Shown here one piece after another: positions 9,142 to 18,071 of a stretch of DNA of 64,000 bases. The DNA lies in the NCBI GenBank assembly GCA_028868995.1, contig JAGWTH010000018.1, positions 1 through 64,000 of the forward strand, read 5' to 3'. The DNA comes from Burkholderiales bacterium (GTDB lineage: Bacteria > Pseudomonadota > Gammaproteobacteria > Burkholderiales > Burkholderiaceae_C). A program made the translations under genes and the position numbers. How positions within the stretch are numbered: the first letter of the stretch is position 1; each line of letters starts with the position of its first letter. Under the pieces are notes generated by a model. It ran no database searches, had not been told where the DNA came from, and was given only the letters and a program-made list of their open reading frames with translations.

Positions 9142-9812
9142 TGGCGCTCGCCCGGTCGCTGCTGCACCCGGCGGCGAAGCCCCTGGTGTTCGTGGCTTCG
9201 CTGCTGCCTTTCGCCTGGCTGGTCTTCGGGGCCGCCACCGATCGCCTCGGCGCGAATCCCGCGCAGTACCTGTCGCGCGCCACCGGCGACTGGACGCTGC
9301 GCTTCCTGTGCCTCACCCTGGCCGTGACCCCGGTGCGGGTGCTGGCCGGCCTGCCGACCCTGCAGCGCTTTCGCCGCATGCTGGGGCTGTTCACGTACTT
9401 CTACGCGGTCCTGCACTTCCTGGCCTACGCCTGGTTCGACCAGGGCTTCGACCTGGGCGAGATCGCCCGCGACATTCCCAAGAGGCCGTTCATTCTGGTG
9501 GGTTTCGCCGCCTTCGTGCTGCTGACGCCGCTGGCGGCCACCTCCTGGAACCGTGCCGTGAAGGCGATGGGGGCCAGGCGCTGGCAGGCGCTGCACCGCA
9601 TCGTCTACGCGATCGCGGGGCTGTCCCTGCTGCACTTCTTCTGGATGCGGGCGGGCAAGAACGACTTCGCCCAGGTGGCGGTGTACGGGGCGATCCTCGG
9701 CGTGCTGCTGGGATGGCGGTTGCTGGATTCCGTCCGCCGGCGCGGGATGCGGCTCAGGGCAGCAGCTTTTCCCGGCGCACCTGGTCCGCGAAGTCCTCGC
9801 GTTCGCGGATGA
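9141..9812 (+). CDS. msrQ: MsrQ (YedZ), heme b membrane subunit of the MsrPQ system
   Basis: MsrQ is the integral membrane heme protein that passes electrons from the quinone pool or flavin reductase to MsrP. The 223-residue protein has about six hydrophobic segments and conserved histidines in VLHFLAY and LHRIVY contexts, as expected for heme b ligands. It begins at the ATG overlapping the msrP stop (TGATG). Its last 20 codons, an Arg/Pro-rich tail, run antisense through the 3' end of lysA (59-base convergent overlap), so the native C-terminus may have been extended. Confidence 0.92.
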
Positions 9813-11031
9813 GGTGCACCTCGGCGCCGTTCACCAGCACCTCCGCGGCGCGGCCGCGGGTGTTGTAGTTGCTGGCCATGCTCATGCAGTAGGCGCCCGC
9901 GGACAGCACCGCCAGCCAGTCACCCGGCCGGGCCGCCAGGGCGCGGTCCCGGCCGATCCAGTCGCCGCTTTCGCACACGGGGCCCACCACGTCGTAGGTC
10001 GCGGCCGGCCCGGCCTGCGGGCGCAGCGGCACGATCTGGTGGTAGGCCTCGTACATGGCCGGCCGCGGCAGGTCGTTCATCGCGGCGTCGACGATGCAGA
10101 AGTTCTTCTGCTCGCCCGGCTTCAGGTACAGCACCTCGGTCAGGCAGACGCCGGCATTGCCGACCAGCGAGCGGCCCGGCTCGATCAGGAGCTCGCGCCC
10201 GCCGTAGCCGCGGGCGTCCAGCCGTGCCAGCAGCTGCTGCCACAGGGCATCGGCGGCGGGCGGCTCCTCCCCGTGGTAGACGATGCCCAGGCCGCCGCCG
10301 AAATCGATGTGGGCGAGCGGGATGCCGGCCTGCTCGATCGCGTCCACCAGGTCCAGGACGCGGTCGAGCGCGTCCAGGTAGGGTGCCACCTGGGTGATCT
10401 GCGAGCCGATGTGGCAGTCGATGCCCACGACGCGCAGGCCGGGCAGGGCGGCCGCGTGCCGGTAGGCCCGCTGGGCGTCCTGGTGGGCGATGCCGAACTT
10501 GTTGCCCTTCAATCCGGTGGAGATGTAGGGGTGCGTCTTCGGGTCGACGTCCGGGTTCACGCGCAGGCTGACCGGCGCGCGCACGCCCAGCTCCGTCGCC
10601 ACCGCGCTGAGCACCTCCAGCTCGGGCTCGCTTTCCACGTTGAAGCAGCGGATGCCCACCTCCAGCGCGCGCCGCATCTCGCGCCGCGTCTTGCCGACGC
10701 CGGAGAAGATGATGTCGGGGCCCTTCGCGCCGGCGGCCAGCGCCCGCTCCAGCTCGCCGCCGGAGACGATGTCGAAGCCGCAGCCGGCGCGCGCGAACAC
10801 CTGCAGCACGGCCAGCGAGGAGTTGGCCTTCAGCGCGTAATGGATGCGGGCCTTGCGCCCGGCGAAGCCGCGCTGGTAGGCGGCCAGGGCCGAAAGCATG
10901 GCCGCGCGCGAATAGACGAACAGGGGCGTGCCGTACCGGCGGGCGAGGTCCGCGAGCGCGACCTCCTCCAGGAACAGGGCATCGCCGCGGTAGTGCAGCT
11001 GCGGGCTGCCGGGCAGCGGGGTGGCGGTCAT
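9754..11031 (-). CDS. lysA: diaminopimelate decarboxylase
   Basis: LysA catalyses the last step of lysine biosynthesis, decarboxylating meso-diaminopimelate with PLP. The 425-residue protein shows the PLP lysine K68 in YALKAN, the HIGSQ motif, an FGGGLGI glycine-rich phosphate-binding loop, and the CESGD active-site motif (Cys near residue 353). Length matches the family. It is coupled to lptM upstream (ATGA overlap at 11028-11031) and converges with msrQ downstream. Confidence 0.97.
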   Translation of the reverse strand: MTATPLPGSPQLHYRGDALFLEEVALADLARRYGTPLFVYSRAAMLSALAAYQRGFAGRKARIHYALKANSSLAVLQVFARAGCGFDIVSGGELERALAAGAKGPDIIFSGVGKTRREMRRALEVGIRCFNVESEPELEVLSAVATELGVRAPVSLRVNPDVDPKTHPYISTGLKGNKFGIAHQDAQRAYRHAAALPGLRVVGIDCHIGSQITQVAPYLDALDRVLDLVDAIEQAGIPLAHIDFGGGLGIVYHGEEPPAADALWQQLLARLDARGYGGRELLIEPGRSLVGNAGVCLTEVLYLKPGEQKNFCIVDAAMNDLPRPAMYEAYHQIVPLRPQAGPAATYDVVGPVCESGDWIGRDRALAARPGDWLAVLSAGAYCMSMASNYNTRGRAAEVLVNGAEVHLIREREDFADQVRREKLLP

Positions 11032-11258
11032 GGCTTCGGCTCCGGCGCGGAGGCCCCTCCGGCCGGCGACACCGCCGTGCCCGCGGGCGAGTTGGGGGAC
11101 AGCGTCTCCGGCAGCGAGGCCCGGCCCGCCGCCGCTTCGCCCTTGGGCATGAACAGGGGACCCTTCTGGCCGCAGGCTGCCAGCACCGCAAGCATGGCCA
11201 CTGCCGCGAGCCGGCGGCCCTTCCGTGCGCTAACTAGAATTTGGAGAACACCTGACAT
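11028..11258 (-). CDS. lptM: LptM (YifL) small lipoprotein
   Basis: This 76-residue lipoprotein has a signal sequence ending in the lipobox LAAC (Cys at about residue 29). The signature GQKGPL follows immediately and is diagnostic of the LptM/YifL family. LptM assists maturation of the LptD/LptE lipopolysaccharide translocon in the outer membrane. The gene normally lies just upstream of lysA, as here, and its stop overlaps lysA. The usual divergent gene cyaY is now 1.3 kb away because a TnpB element sits directly upstream, so lptM-lysA transcription may depend on that element. Confidence 0.9.
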   Translation of the reverse strand: MSGVLQILVSARKGRRLAAVAMLAVLAACGQKGPLFMPKGEAAAGRASLPETLSPNSPAGTAVSPAGGASAPEPKP

Positions 11259-11270
11259 CTGGAAATTGTA

Positions 11271-11420
11271 TTGACATCTACTCAGCCCTAGAGGGCGGAG
11301 CTTCCTGCTACCAGAGGGCCATGTCCGACCCCGCCTGCAACGTGCGTCGCAAGCTCATTCATCGCAGCTTCACCGGCTTTCGCCTCCCCTGCGGCGGAAA
11401 ACTGCTGCTCGAGTATCGCC
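11271..11420 (-). ncRNA. predicted right-end guide RNA (reRNA/omega RNA) scaffold, copy A
   Basis: In studied TnpB elements the guide RNA scaffold is the transcript of the tnpB 3' end plus the right end, and the guide is the flank after the tip. Here the last 100-150 bases of tnpB are strongly conserved at DNA level between copies A and B, including the stretch encoding FSAAGEAKAGEAA. This fits an RNA constraint. The predicted guide continues past 11271 into 11270-11251. The extent is approximate; no RNA evidence exists in the sequence itself. Confidence 0.4.
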
Positions 11421-12478
11421 AGCCCTCGAGCCAGGATGTTGCGCGCAGCGTTGATATCGCGGTCGTGATGGGTGCCGCAAGCGCTGCACTTCCACTCGCG
11501 TATCGACAGCCCCAACTCGCCCTGTGGCCCGGTGTGCGCGCCACAGCTGCTGCAATTCCTGGTGGTGCCCGCCTCGGGCACCTTCACGAACCATGCGCCT
11601 GCGTCATCGCACTTGTACCGCAGCATGGTTCTCATCGCGCTCCAGCCCGCGTCCATCACGCTTTTGGCGTGCGGACCGCGCACCAGCGCTGCCGCATCCA
11701 CATCGCCTACGCACACCGCGGCGTACCGGCGCGCCAGCGCGGTGGTGAGCTTGTGCAGGAAGTCGCGCCGCCGGTTGGCAATCTTGGCGTGGATGGCTGC
11801 CACACGCTTTTTCTTGTCCGCTCGCTGCGCGCTGGCAAGGGCGGGCTGCAGGTCCCGGTAAAAGCGCTCGGCAGCGACTTTGTCACCGTCACTGAGCGCC
11901 GCCAGATCTTTCAGGCCCAGGTCGATTCCGATGGCGCTGCGGGCGTCCGGCGCCGCGCGCGGAGCAAGCGGCACGCGAACGCTGACATTGAGGTACCAGC
12001 GCCCGCGGGCGTCCTCGCTGAAGCTGCCAGCCCGCAGCTCGTAGTCGCCCAGCCCCCAGCTGTCCCACACCGACAGCCAGCGGCCGGCGAAGTAGACCTG
12101 TCCGTGGGCGTACTTGATGGTGCGCACCTTGAACGGAACCCAGCCGAGCGAGCGGCGGCTGCCGCCGCTCTTGCGCCAGGCCAGGCGCACGCGCTTGTGC
12201 GTCGAGCGGTTTGTGGCGTACCGTTCGGCCGTCTCCTGCACGGCCTGAACGGGCAGGTGCAGGGCGCAGTCACCGCGAGTGCTGCCTTTCAGGTACGGCC
12301 AGAAGTCGAATCCGGAGAGGAGCTTGCGCTCGCGCTCGAAGACGCGCATCTGCAGCTCGTTGCAATAATTCCAGACAAGGTTCACCTCACCCGCCATGGC
12401 CGTAAGCCATTCGGCGTGGCGGTCTTTGACCCGCACGCGAAGGACCCGCGCGGAGGTTGTCGAATAATAACTGGACAC
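11288..12478 (-). CDS. tnpB: TnpB-family RNA-guided nuclease-like protein, copy A
   Basis: This 396-residue TnpB-family protein has an N-terminal nucleic-acid-binding region and a C-terminal RuvC-like domain. RuvC-I Asp is D186 (GIDLGLKD), a four-Cys zinc ribbon has C309, C312, C331 and C334, and RuvC-III Asp is D341 (HDRDINAA). The usual RuvC-II glutamate is not in place: the corresponding strand reads VCVGDV (G258, D259). A conserved Glu, E302, lies just before the zinc ribbon (VPEAGTT). The start is a GTG inside the left-end hairpin, about 8 bases from the element tip, so promoter and ribosome site must come from outside. The TAG stop lies in the right-end stem. TnpB proteins use an RNA from the element's right end to cut DNA. 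Activity here is unproven, and a nuclease-dead role is possible. Confidence 0.85.
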   Translation of the reverse strand: MSSYYSTTSARVLRVRVKDRHAEWLTAMAGEVNLVWNYCNELQMRVFERERKLLSGFDFWPYLKGSTRGDCALHLPVQAVQETAERYATNRSTHKRVRLAWRKSGGSRRSLGWVPFKVRTIKYAHGQVYFAGRWLSVWDSWGLGDYELRAGSFSEDARGRWYLNVSVRVPLAPRAAPDARSAIGIDLGLKDLAALSDGDKVAAERFYRDLQPALASAQRADKKKRVAAIHAKIANRRRDFLHKLTTALARRYAAVCVGDVDAAALVRGPHAKSVMDAGWSAMRTMLRYKCDDAGAWFVKVPEAGTTRNCSSCGAHTGPQGELGLSIREWKCSACGTHHDRDINAARNILARGLAILEQQFSAAGEAKAGEAAMNELATHVAGGVGHGPLVAGSSAL

Positions 12479-12601
12479 CCATCCAGTATGCCAGATTGAA
12501 CTCTTTCAGAGAATGCTCAGCGCACAGCGAGAATAGGCACCCTCTACGGCTGATGAGCGCCAACTTCGTCCTGAAGAGCGAAAACTCTCGTGAGAATTTC
12601 C

Positions 12602-12931
12602 ATGACTGATCTTGAATACCTCGACCGCGCGGAGGCCCTGCTCGCCAGCGTCGAGGCGAGTTGCGACCGGATCAACGAGAGCAGCGACGCCGACGTCGAC
12701 AACCAGCGCGTGGGCGGAATGGTCACGCTGACCTTCGCCGACCGCAGCCAGGTCGTGGTCAACCTGCAGAAGCCCCTGCACGAGGTGTGGCTGGCCGCCC
12801 GCGCGGGCGGCTTCCACTACAAGTGGGACGGCTCCTGCTGGCGCGACACCAAGGCCGGCAGCGAGTTCTTCGCCGACTTGAGCCGGCACGCCAGCGCGCA
12901 GGCCGGCGCGCCGCTCGCCTTCAGTTCCTGA
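12602..12931 (+). CDS. cyaY: frataxin-like iron donor CyaY
   Basis: CyaY is the bacterial frataxin, an iron-binding regulator of Fe-S cluster assembly. The 109-residue protein has the acidic first helix ([19 protein letters not shown]) and the frataxin beta-sheet pattern ([30 protein letters not shown]). An upstream in-frame GTG exists at 12590, but the ATG at 12602 gives the usual N-terminus and length. The stop overlaps the convergent ponA stop by 11 bases. In related genomes it is directly divergent from lptM; here the TnpB element separates them. Confidence 0.93.
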   Translation: MTDLEYLDRAEALLASVEASCDRINESSDADVDNQRVGGMVTLTFADRSQVVVNLQKPLHEVWLAARAGGFHYKWDGSCWRDTKAGSEFFADLSRHASAQAGAPLAFSS

Positions 12932-15386
12932 ACAGGTCCAGGATGCCGCGGCGCTCCTCGGCGGGCGTCTGCGTCGCCGGCGCCGGCGGTGGGGGCATGC
13001 CGTTGGCATTCAGCATGCTCTTGTCGCCGGGCGCGCCGGGGGACTGCTCTCCCGAAGTGCCGCCGGCCGGCGGCTGGGTCGCGGCGCCGCTGTCCAGGCC
13101 CAGGCTGGCCACGCCCTTGCCGGGCACGAACTCGTCGTAGTACCACTCGCCGTTGACGTTCACGATGCCCTCGGGCACCGGGTACTCCATGACCGGCACG
13201 TTCTTTAGGGCGGTGCGCATGAAGTCGATCCACACCGGCCCGCTCAGGCCGCCGCCGGTCTCGCGGTCGCCCAGCGAGCGCGGGGTGTCGTAGCCCATCC
13301 AGACGATCGCGACCAGCGTCTGCTGGAAGCCGTTGAACCAGGTGTCGATCGAGTCGTTGGTGGTGCCGGTCTTGCCGTACAGGTCCGGGCGCTTGAGGTC
13401 GCGCTGCGCGCGCGCCGCCGTGCCGACCCGGGCGACCTCGTTGAGCAGCCGGTCCATCTCGAAGGCGTTGCGGGCGTCGATCGCGCGCATCGACTCGTTG
13501 AGCAGCGGCGGCTGGCTTTCCACCAGGACCTTGCCCTTCTGGTCGGTGATGCGGGTGACCAGCCACGGGTTGACGCGGTAGCCGCCGTTGGCGAACACGG
13601 AATAGGCCAGGGCCATCTGCATCGGGGTGACCGAGCCCGCGCCCAGGGCCATGGTGAGGTAGGGCGGGTGCTTCTCGGGGTCGAAGCCGAAGCGCGTGAT
13701 CCAGTCCTGCGCGTTCTGCGTCCCCACGGCCTGCAGGATGCGGATCGAGACCATGTTCTTCGACTTCGCGAGCGCCGTGTGCAGCGGCATCGGCCCTTCG
13801 AACTTGCCGTCGTAGTTCTTGGGCTCCCAGGGCTGGCCGCCGGTCACGCCGGAGTCGAAGAACAGCGGCGCGTCGTTGATGATGGTGCTGGGCGTGAAGC
13901 CCTTCTCCAGGGCCGCCGAGTAGATGAAGGGCTTGAAGCCCGAGCCCGGCTGCCGCCAGGCCTGGGTGACGTGGTTGAACTTGTTCTTGTTGAAGTCGAA
14001 GCCGCCCACCAGCGCGCGGATCGCGCCGTCGCGCGGGTCCACCGCGACGATGGCGCCCTCCACCTCGGGCAGCTGGGTGATCTCCCAGGTGTCCTTGGGC
14101 GTCTTCATCACGCGGATCACGGCGCCGCGGCGGATCTTGATCTTGGGCGGCGCCTTGTCCGACAGGCCGGAGCGGGCCGCGTTCAGGCCTTCGCCCACGA
14201 TGTCGAACTGCTCGCCGTTGGCGCGCACCGCGGTGATCTTCTTCGGGCTCGCGTCCAGCACGACCGCGGCCAGCACATCCCCGTTGTCGGGATGGTCGGC
14301 CAGGGCCTCGTCGATCGCGTCGTCCAGCTCCTTGGGGTCGGTGGGCAGGTCGACGAAGCGCTCGGGGCCGCGGTAGATCTGGCGCTTCTCGTAGTCCATG
14401 ATGCCCTTGCGCAGGGCCTGGTAGGCGGCTTCCTGCTGGTCGGACTTGATGGTCGTGTAGACGTTCAGGCCGCGGGTGTAGGCCTCGTCGCCGTACTGGG
14501 CGTAGACCAGCTGGCGCACGGTCTCGGCGACGTATTCGGCGTGCACCGGCGTGGACTGGGCGCCCGTGCGGACGTGCAGCTGCTCCTTCTTGGCGGCCTC
14601 GGCCTGCTGGTGGGTGATGAAGCCGTTCTCCTCCATCCGGTCGATGATGTACAGCTGGCGGGTGCGCGCGCGGGTCGGGTTGGAGATCGGGTTGTAGGCC
14701 GAAGGCGCCTTGGGCAGGCCGGCCAGCATGGCCGCCTCGGCGATCGTGATGTCCTTCAGGGGCTTGCCGAAATAGGTCTCGCAGGCGGCGGCGAAGCCGT
14801 AGGAGCGGTTGCCCAGGAAGATCTGGTTCATGTAGATCTCGAGGATCTGGTCCTTGGTCAGCTGGTGTTCCAGCTTGAAGGTCAGGAGGACCTCGTAGAG
14901 CTTGCGGGTGAACGTCTTCTCCGAGGAGAGGTAGACGTTGCGCGCGACCTGCATGGTGATGGTGGAGGCACCCTGGCTCTTGATCCGCCCGAGGTTGGCG
15001 ATGGCCGCGCGCAGCAGGCCCTTGTAGTCCACGCCTCCGTGCTCGTAGAAGCGCGAATCCTCGATCGACAGCACGGCGTTCTTCATGACCGCGGGGATCT
15101 GGTCGATCGGCGTCAGGTTGCGGCGCTCCTCGCCGAACTCGCCGATGAGCACGCCGTCCTGGCTGAAGATGCGCAGCGGCAGCTTGGGCCGGTAGTCGGA
15201 CAGCTCGCTGATGTCAGGCAGGTTGGGGTAGGCGACGGCCAGGGCCACCCCGGCCACGATGACGCCCGCCAGCGCCAGGGCGGCGCCCAGGCCGAAGGTC
15301 CAGGCGAGGGCCTTGAGCAGGAAGCGCTGCCACGCGGGGCGGGGGGGGGAGGTGCCGGGAGCGTCGGAAGAGGGGTCGGAAGCCAT
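12921..15386 (-). CDS. ponA: penicillin-binding protein 1A, bifunctional peptidoglycan synthase
   Basis: This class A PBP of 821 residues polymerises and cross-links peptidoglycan at the inner membrane. It has a membrane anchor at about residues 25-52 and a GT51 glycosyltransferase domain with catalytic Glu in [10 protein letters not shown] (E109). The transpeptidase domain has the three signature motifs: S482-x-x-K485 (GSGFK), S542-K-N, and K672-T-G. Its promoter has a perfect TATAAT box on the minus strand. It lies divergent from pilM, a standard arrangement in Beta- and Gammaproteobacteria. Confidence 0.96.
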   Translation of the reverse strand: MASDPSSDAPGTSPPRPAWQRFLLKALAWTFGLGAALALAGVIVAGVALAVAYPNLPDISELSDYRPKLPLRIFSQDGVLIGEFGEERRNLTPIDQIPAVMKNAVLSIEDSRFYEHGGVDYKGLLRAAIANLGRIKSQGASTITMQVARNVYLSSEKTFTRKLYEVLLTFKLEHQLTKDQILEIYMNQIFLGNRSYGFAAACETYFGKPLKDITIAEAAMLAGLPKAPSAYNPISNPTRARTRQLYIIDRMEENGFITHQQAEAAKKEQLHVRTGAQSTPVHAEYVAETVRQLVYAQYGDEAYTRGLNVYTTIKSDQQEAAYQALRKGIMDYEKRQIYRGPERFVDLPTDPKELDDAIDEALADHPDNGDVLAAVVLDASPKKITAVRANGEQFDIVGEGLNAARSGLSDKAPPKIKIRRGAVIRVMKTPKDTWEITQLPEVEGAIVAVDPRDGAIRALVGGFDFNKNKFNHVTQAWRQPGSGFKPFIYSAALEKGFTPSTIINDAPLFFDSGVTGGQPWEPKNYDGKFEGPMPLHTALAKSKNMVSIRILQAVGTQNAQDWITRFGFDPEKHPPYLTMALGAGSVTPMQMALAYSVFANGGYRVNPWLVTRITDQKGKVLVESQPPLLNESMRAIDARNAFEMDRLLNEVARVGTAARAQRDLKRPDLYGKTGTTNDSIDTWFNGFQQTLVAIVWMGYDTPRSLGDRETGGGLSGPVWIDFMRTALKNVPVMEYPVPEGIVNVNGEWYYDEFVPGKGVASLGLDSGAATQPPAGGTSGEQSPGAPGDKSMLNANGMPPPPAPATQTPAEERRGILDLFRN

Positions 15387-15418
15387 AAAACTCCATCGGG
15401 CGTCCCGGGAGCGCGCCC

Positions 15419-15424
15419 ATTATA
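15419..15424 (-). promoter_or_regulatory. consensus TATAAT -10 box for ponA
   Basis: On the minus strand, TATAAT lies 33 bases upstream of the ponA ATG. It is a perfect sigma70 -10 match in a very GC-rich region. The best -35-like hexamer, CTGGCT, is only 14 bases away, so the -35 is weak or absent. Confidence 0.6.
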
Positions 15425-15574
15425 GAAACCAGGATCAGAGCCAGCCGGTCGGCAGGCGGTTCCACGCCGGGTGTCGGGGTGCGGCTTGCGGACGCCCCTT
15501 AAGCCGCAGCAGTATGGCAGCCAGACGCGTCGGCTTTTGACAACGCGCAGCTGGCAGCGCCGCCGGAATTTCCT

Positions 15575-15602
15575 TTGGCGACAAGGATGTTACTGCTAGC
15601 AT
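15575..15602 (+). promoter_or_regulatory. candidate pilM operon promoter (TTGGCG-16-TAGCAT)
   Basis: TTGGCG (15575-15580) and TAGCAT (15597-15602) are separated by 16 bases and lie about 57 bases before the pilM start. The local stretch is AT-richer than its surroundings. The rest of the 272-base ponA/pilM gap shows nothing else that I recognise. Confidence 0.4.
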
Positions 15603-15658
15603 TGAAGTGGAATCTTAAGTTCGTTACGCCTGGATACGAGGCGTCGTAGGAGACGGGT

Positions 15659-16738
15659 TTGATCTCAATCGGCTCTCTGTTTGGCAGCAAGTCCGCCCCC
15701 CTGCTGGGCCTGGACATCAGCTCTTCCAGCGTCAAGCTGGTCGAGCTCGGCCTTGCCAAGAACGGTGGCTTCGTCCTCGAGCGCTGCGCGATCGAGCCGC
15801 TGGAGCGCGGCTGGATCACCGACGGCAACGTCGAGAAGTTCGACGAGGTGGCCGAGGCGATGCGCCGGGTGGTCAAGAAGGCCGGCACCCGTACGCGCAA
15901 CGTGGCGATGGCGCTGCCCGCCTCGGCGGTGATCACCAAGAAGATCATCTTGCCCGGCGGCCTGTCCGACCAGGAGCTGGAGATCCAGGTGGAGAGCGAG
16001 GCCAACCAGTACATCCCCTTCTCGCTGGACGAAGTGAGCCTCGACTTCTGCGTGGTCGGGCCCAGCCCCACCTCCCAGGGCGACGTCGAGGTGCTGATCG
16101 CCGCCTCCCGCAAGGAGAAGGTGCAGGACCGCCAGGGCCTGGCCGAGGCCGCCGGCCTGAAGCCGGTGATCATCGATGTCGAGTCCTACGCCTCCCGGCT
16201 GGCCGCCGGCCGGCTGATCGGCAACCTGCCGGGCGAGGGCAAGGACCAGATGGTGGCCCTGTTCGAGGTAGGAGCCTCCACCACCAGCATGCAGGTCATC
16301 CGCAACGACGAGGTCCTGTACGACCGCGACCAGGCCTTCGGCGGCGCCCAGCTGACCCAGCTGATCGTGCGCCAGTACGGCTTCTCGCCCGAGGAGGCCG
16401 AGTCCAAGAAGAGGAGCGGCGAGCTGCCCGACGACTACGAGGCCGGCGTGCTGCGCCCCTTCGTGGACAGCATGGCCCAGGAAGTGGCCCGCGCCCTGCA
16501 GTTCTTCTTCACCAGCACGCCGCACAACCGGGTCGACCACATCATGGTGGCCGGCGGCTCCGCCGGCCTGCCCGGGCTGAGCGAGGCGATCACGGCCCAG
16601 ACTTCCTTCCCCTGCGACCTGGCGGACCCGTTCCAGGGCATGCAGTTCAGCGACAACGTGCGGGAGAAGAAGGTGCGGCGCGAGGCGCCTTCGTACCTGA
16701 CCTCTTGCGGCCTGGCCATGCGGAGGTTCCTGCAGTGA
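15659..16738 (+). CDS. pilM: type IV pilus assembly ATPase-like protein PilM
   Basis: PilM is an actin-like (FtsA/HSP70 fold) cytoplasmic protein. It binds the N-terminal tail of PilN and links the type IV pilus motor to the alignment complex. The 359-residue protein begins SIGSLFGSKSAPLLGLDISS, where LGLDISSSSVK is the first phosphate-binding motif. AVITKKIILPGG and MVAGGSAGLPGL segments follow. It starts at a TTG with AGGAG seven to eleven bases upstream, and its stop overlaps pilN by GTGA. It is the first gene of the pilMNOPQ operon. Confidence 0.95.
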   Translation: MISIGSLFGSKSAPLLGLDISSSSVKLVELGLAKNGGFVLERCAIEPLERGWITDGNVEKFDEVAEAMRRVVKKAGTRTRNVAMALPASAVITKKIILPGGLSDQELEIQVESEANQYIPFSLDEVSLDFCVVGPSPTSQGDVEVLIAASRKEKVQDRQGLAEAAGLKPVIIDVESYASRLAAGRLIGNLPGEGKDQMVALFEVGASTTSMQVIRNDEVLYDRDQAFGGAQLTQLIVRQYGFSPEEAESKKRSGELPDDYEAGVLRPFVDSMAQEVARALQFFFTSTPHNRVDHIMVAGGSAGLPGLSEAITAQTSFPCDLADPFQGMQFSDNVREKKVRREAPSYLTSCGLAMRRFLQ

Positions 16739-17355
16739 TCCTGATCAACCTCCTGCCCCACCGCGAGGCGGCGCGTAAGCGTCGCCGCGAGATGTTCTAT
16801 GCGGCGCTGGGCGCCTCCGCCGTCGGCGGCCTGGTGATCGCCGGCGGCGTCTGGCTGTGGTTCAACGCCCAGATCGAGGCCCAGCAGGGCCGCAACCAGC
16901 TGCTGAGCGGCGAGATCAAGAAGCTGGACAGCCAGATCAAGGACATCGCCTCCCTGCAGGAGGAGATCGCCGCCCTGCGGGCACGCCAGCAGGCGGTGGA
17001 AGACCTCCAGGCCGACCGCAACATGCCCGTGTACCTGCTCAACGAGCTGGTCAAGCAGCTGCCCGACGGCGTCTACCTAACGAGCATGAAGCAGAACGGC
17101 AACACCGTGGCCCTCACCGGTGTCGCGCAATCGAACGAGCGGGTGTCCGAGCTGCTGCGCAACCTGAGTTCGGGCAGCCCCTGGCTGACCAAGCCGGAGC
17201 TGTCGGAGATCGTGGCCGGCAACGTCGCCCTCAGCCAGCGCGACCAGCGCCGGGTGGCGAATTTCAAGCTCAGCGTGAAGCTGGTCCGCGCCAGCGATGC
17301 GCAGAAGGCCGCCGCCGCGGGCAAGCCCGCCGCGGCAGGGCCGGCCGGGAAGTGA
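16735..17355 (+). CDS. pilN: type IV pilus inner-membrane protein PilN
   Basis: This 206-residue bitopic inner-membrane protein carries the conserved cytoplasmic tail INLLPHRE at its N-terminus, which docks on PilM. A membrane segment follows at about residues 22-44, then a periplasmic coiled coil and ferredoxin-like domain that pairs with PilO. The GTG at 16735 overlaps the pilM stop and puts the INLLP motif at the extreme N-terminus, so it is preferred over the upstream in-frame ATG at 16705. Confidence 0.94.
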   Translation: MILINLLPHREAARKRRREMFYAALGASAVGGLVIAGGVWLWFNAQIEAQQGRNQLLSGEIKKLDSQIKDIASLQEEIAALRARQQAVEDLQADRNMPVYLLNELVKQLPDGVYLTSMKQNGNTVALTGVAQSNERVSELLRNLSSGSPWLTKPELSEIVAGNVALSQRDQRRVANFKLSVKLVRASDAQKAAAAGKPAAAGPAGK

Positions 17356-17399
17356 TCATGGCTGCCACCGCACCGCACCTCGCACCCAGGGACTGAACC

Positions 17400-18071
17400 A
17401 TGGCGACGACCGCAAGACGCTTCGACCTCGCCGCGATGCTGGAGCAGATCGCCTCCCAGTTCCGCGGCCTCAACCCTAACGACCCCGCCGCCTGGCCCAT
17501 CGTGCCGAAGGTGGCGCTCAACCTCCTCGTGGCGGTCGCCATCGTGGTGGCGCTGTGGTTCCTGTGGCTCACCAACTCCGCCGAGGAGCTGGACGCCGAG
17601 CAGAAGAAGGAAGTGGGCCTGAAGGCCGACTACCAGAAGAAGCTCGCACAGGCCGTGAACCTGGACGCCCTGCGCAAGCAGCGCGAACAGGTGCAGCAGT
17701 ACGTGACGCAGCTGGAGAAGCAGCTTCCCAGCAAGGCCGAGATGGATGCCCTGCTGTCCGACATCAACCAGGCCGGCCTGGGCCGCAGCCTCGTGTTCGA
17801 CTATTTCCGTCCGGGCCAGGTGAGCGTCAAGGAGTACTACGCCGAGCTGCCGATCGCGATCAAGGTGTCCGGCCGCTACCACGACTTCGGGTCTTTCGCC
17901 GCCGACATCGCCCACCTGTCGCGCATCGTCACCCTGAACAACCTGGACATCTACCAGGCGAACAACACGCTGACGATGGAAACGACGGCCAAGACCTTCC
18001 GTTACCTCGACCCGGACGAAGTGGCCGCCCAGCGCAAAGCCACCGGCAAGGGCAAGGGAGGCCGGAAATGA
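17400..18071 (+). CDS. pilO: type IV pilus inner-membrane protein PilO
   Basis: PilO (223 residues) pairs with PilN in the periplasm to form the alignment platform of the pilus machine. A membrane segment lies at about residues 37-58. A coiled-coil region rich in Glu, Lys and Gln follows (about 62-115), then the ferredoxin-like domain with the conserved PIAIKVSGRYHDFG stretch. The ATG at 17400 is 44 bases after pilN, and the 3' end overlaps pilP by ATGA. Confidence 0.95.
   Translation: MATTARRFDLAAMLEQIASQFRGLNPNDPAAWPIVPKVALNLLVAVAIVVALWFLWLTNSAEELDAEQKKEVGLKADYQKKLAQAVNLDALRKQREQVQQYVTQLEKQLPSKAEMDALLSDINQAGLGRSLVFDYFRPGQVSVKEYYAELPIAIKVSGRYHDFGSFAADIAHLSRIVTLNNLDIYQANNTLTMETTAKTFRYLDPDEVAAQRKATGKGKGGRK

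Larger units (their letters stand above)
11271..12485 (-). mobile_element. TnpB-only IS200/IS605-type element, copy A (lptM/cyaY insertion)
   Basis: Boundaries come from comparing this element with copy B at 53264-54490. Both right ends finish in GATGTCAA (minus strand), and the sequences diverge right after TCAA. Both left ends begin next to ATAC (GTAT at 12486-12489 on the plus strand) and diverge beyond it. TCAA is the right-end cleavage tetranucleotide known from IS608, and a left-flanking TTAC-like tetramer is expected there. The right end carries a small stem (GCCC/GGGC) about 14 bases from the tip. The left end can fold ACTGGA/TCCAGT. No tnpA gene is present, so mobility would need a transposase in trans. 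Confidence 0.75.

Noticed and set aside
11271-12485. Complete IS605 with tnpA next to tnpB
   Set aside because: No HUH/Y1 transposase gene adjoins either tnpB. The only Y1 gene in the window is the RAYT at 26216, which has different flanking repeats.
15387-15658. Small gene in the ponA/pilM gap
   Set aside because: No frame with a plausible start, ribosome site and composition was found; only promoter-like elements are visible.
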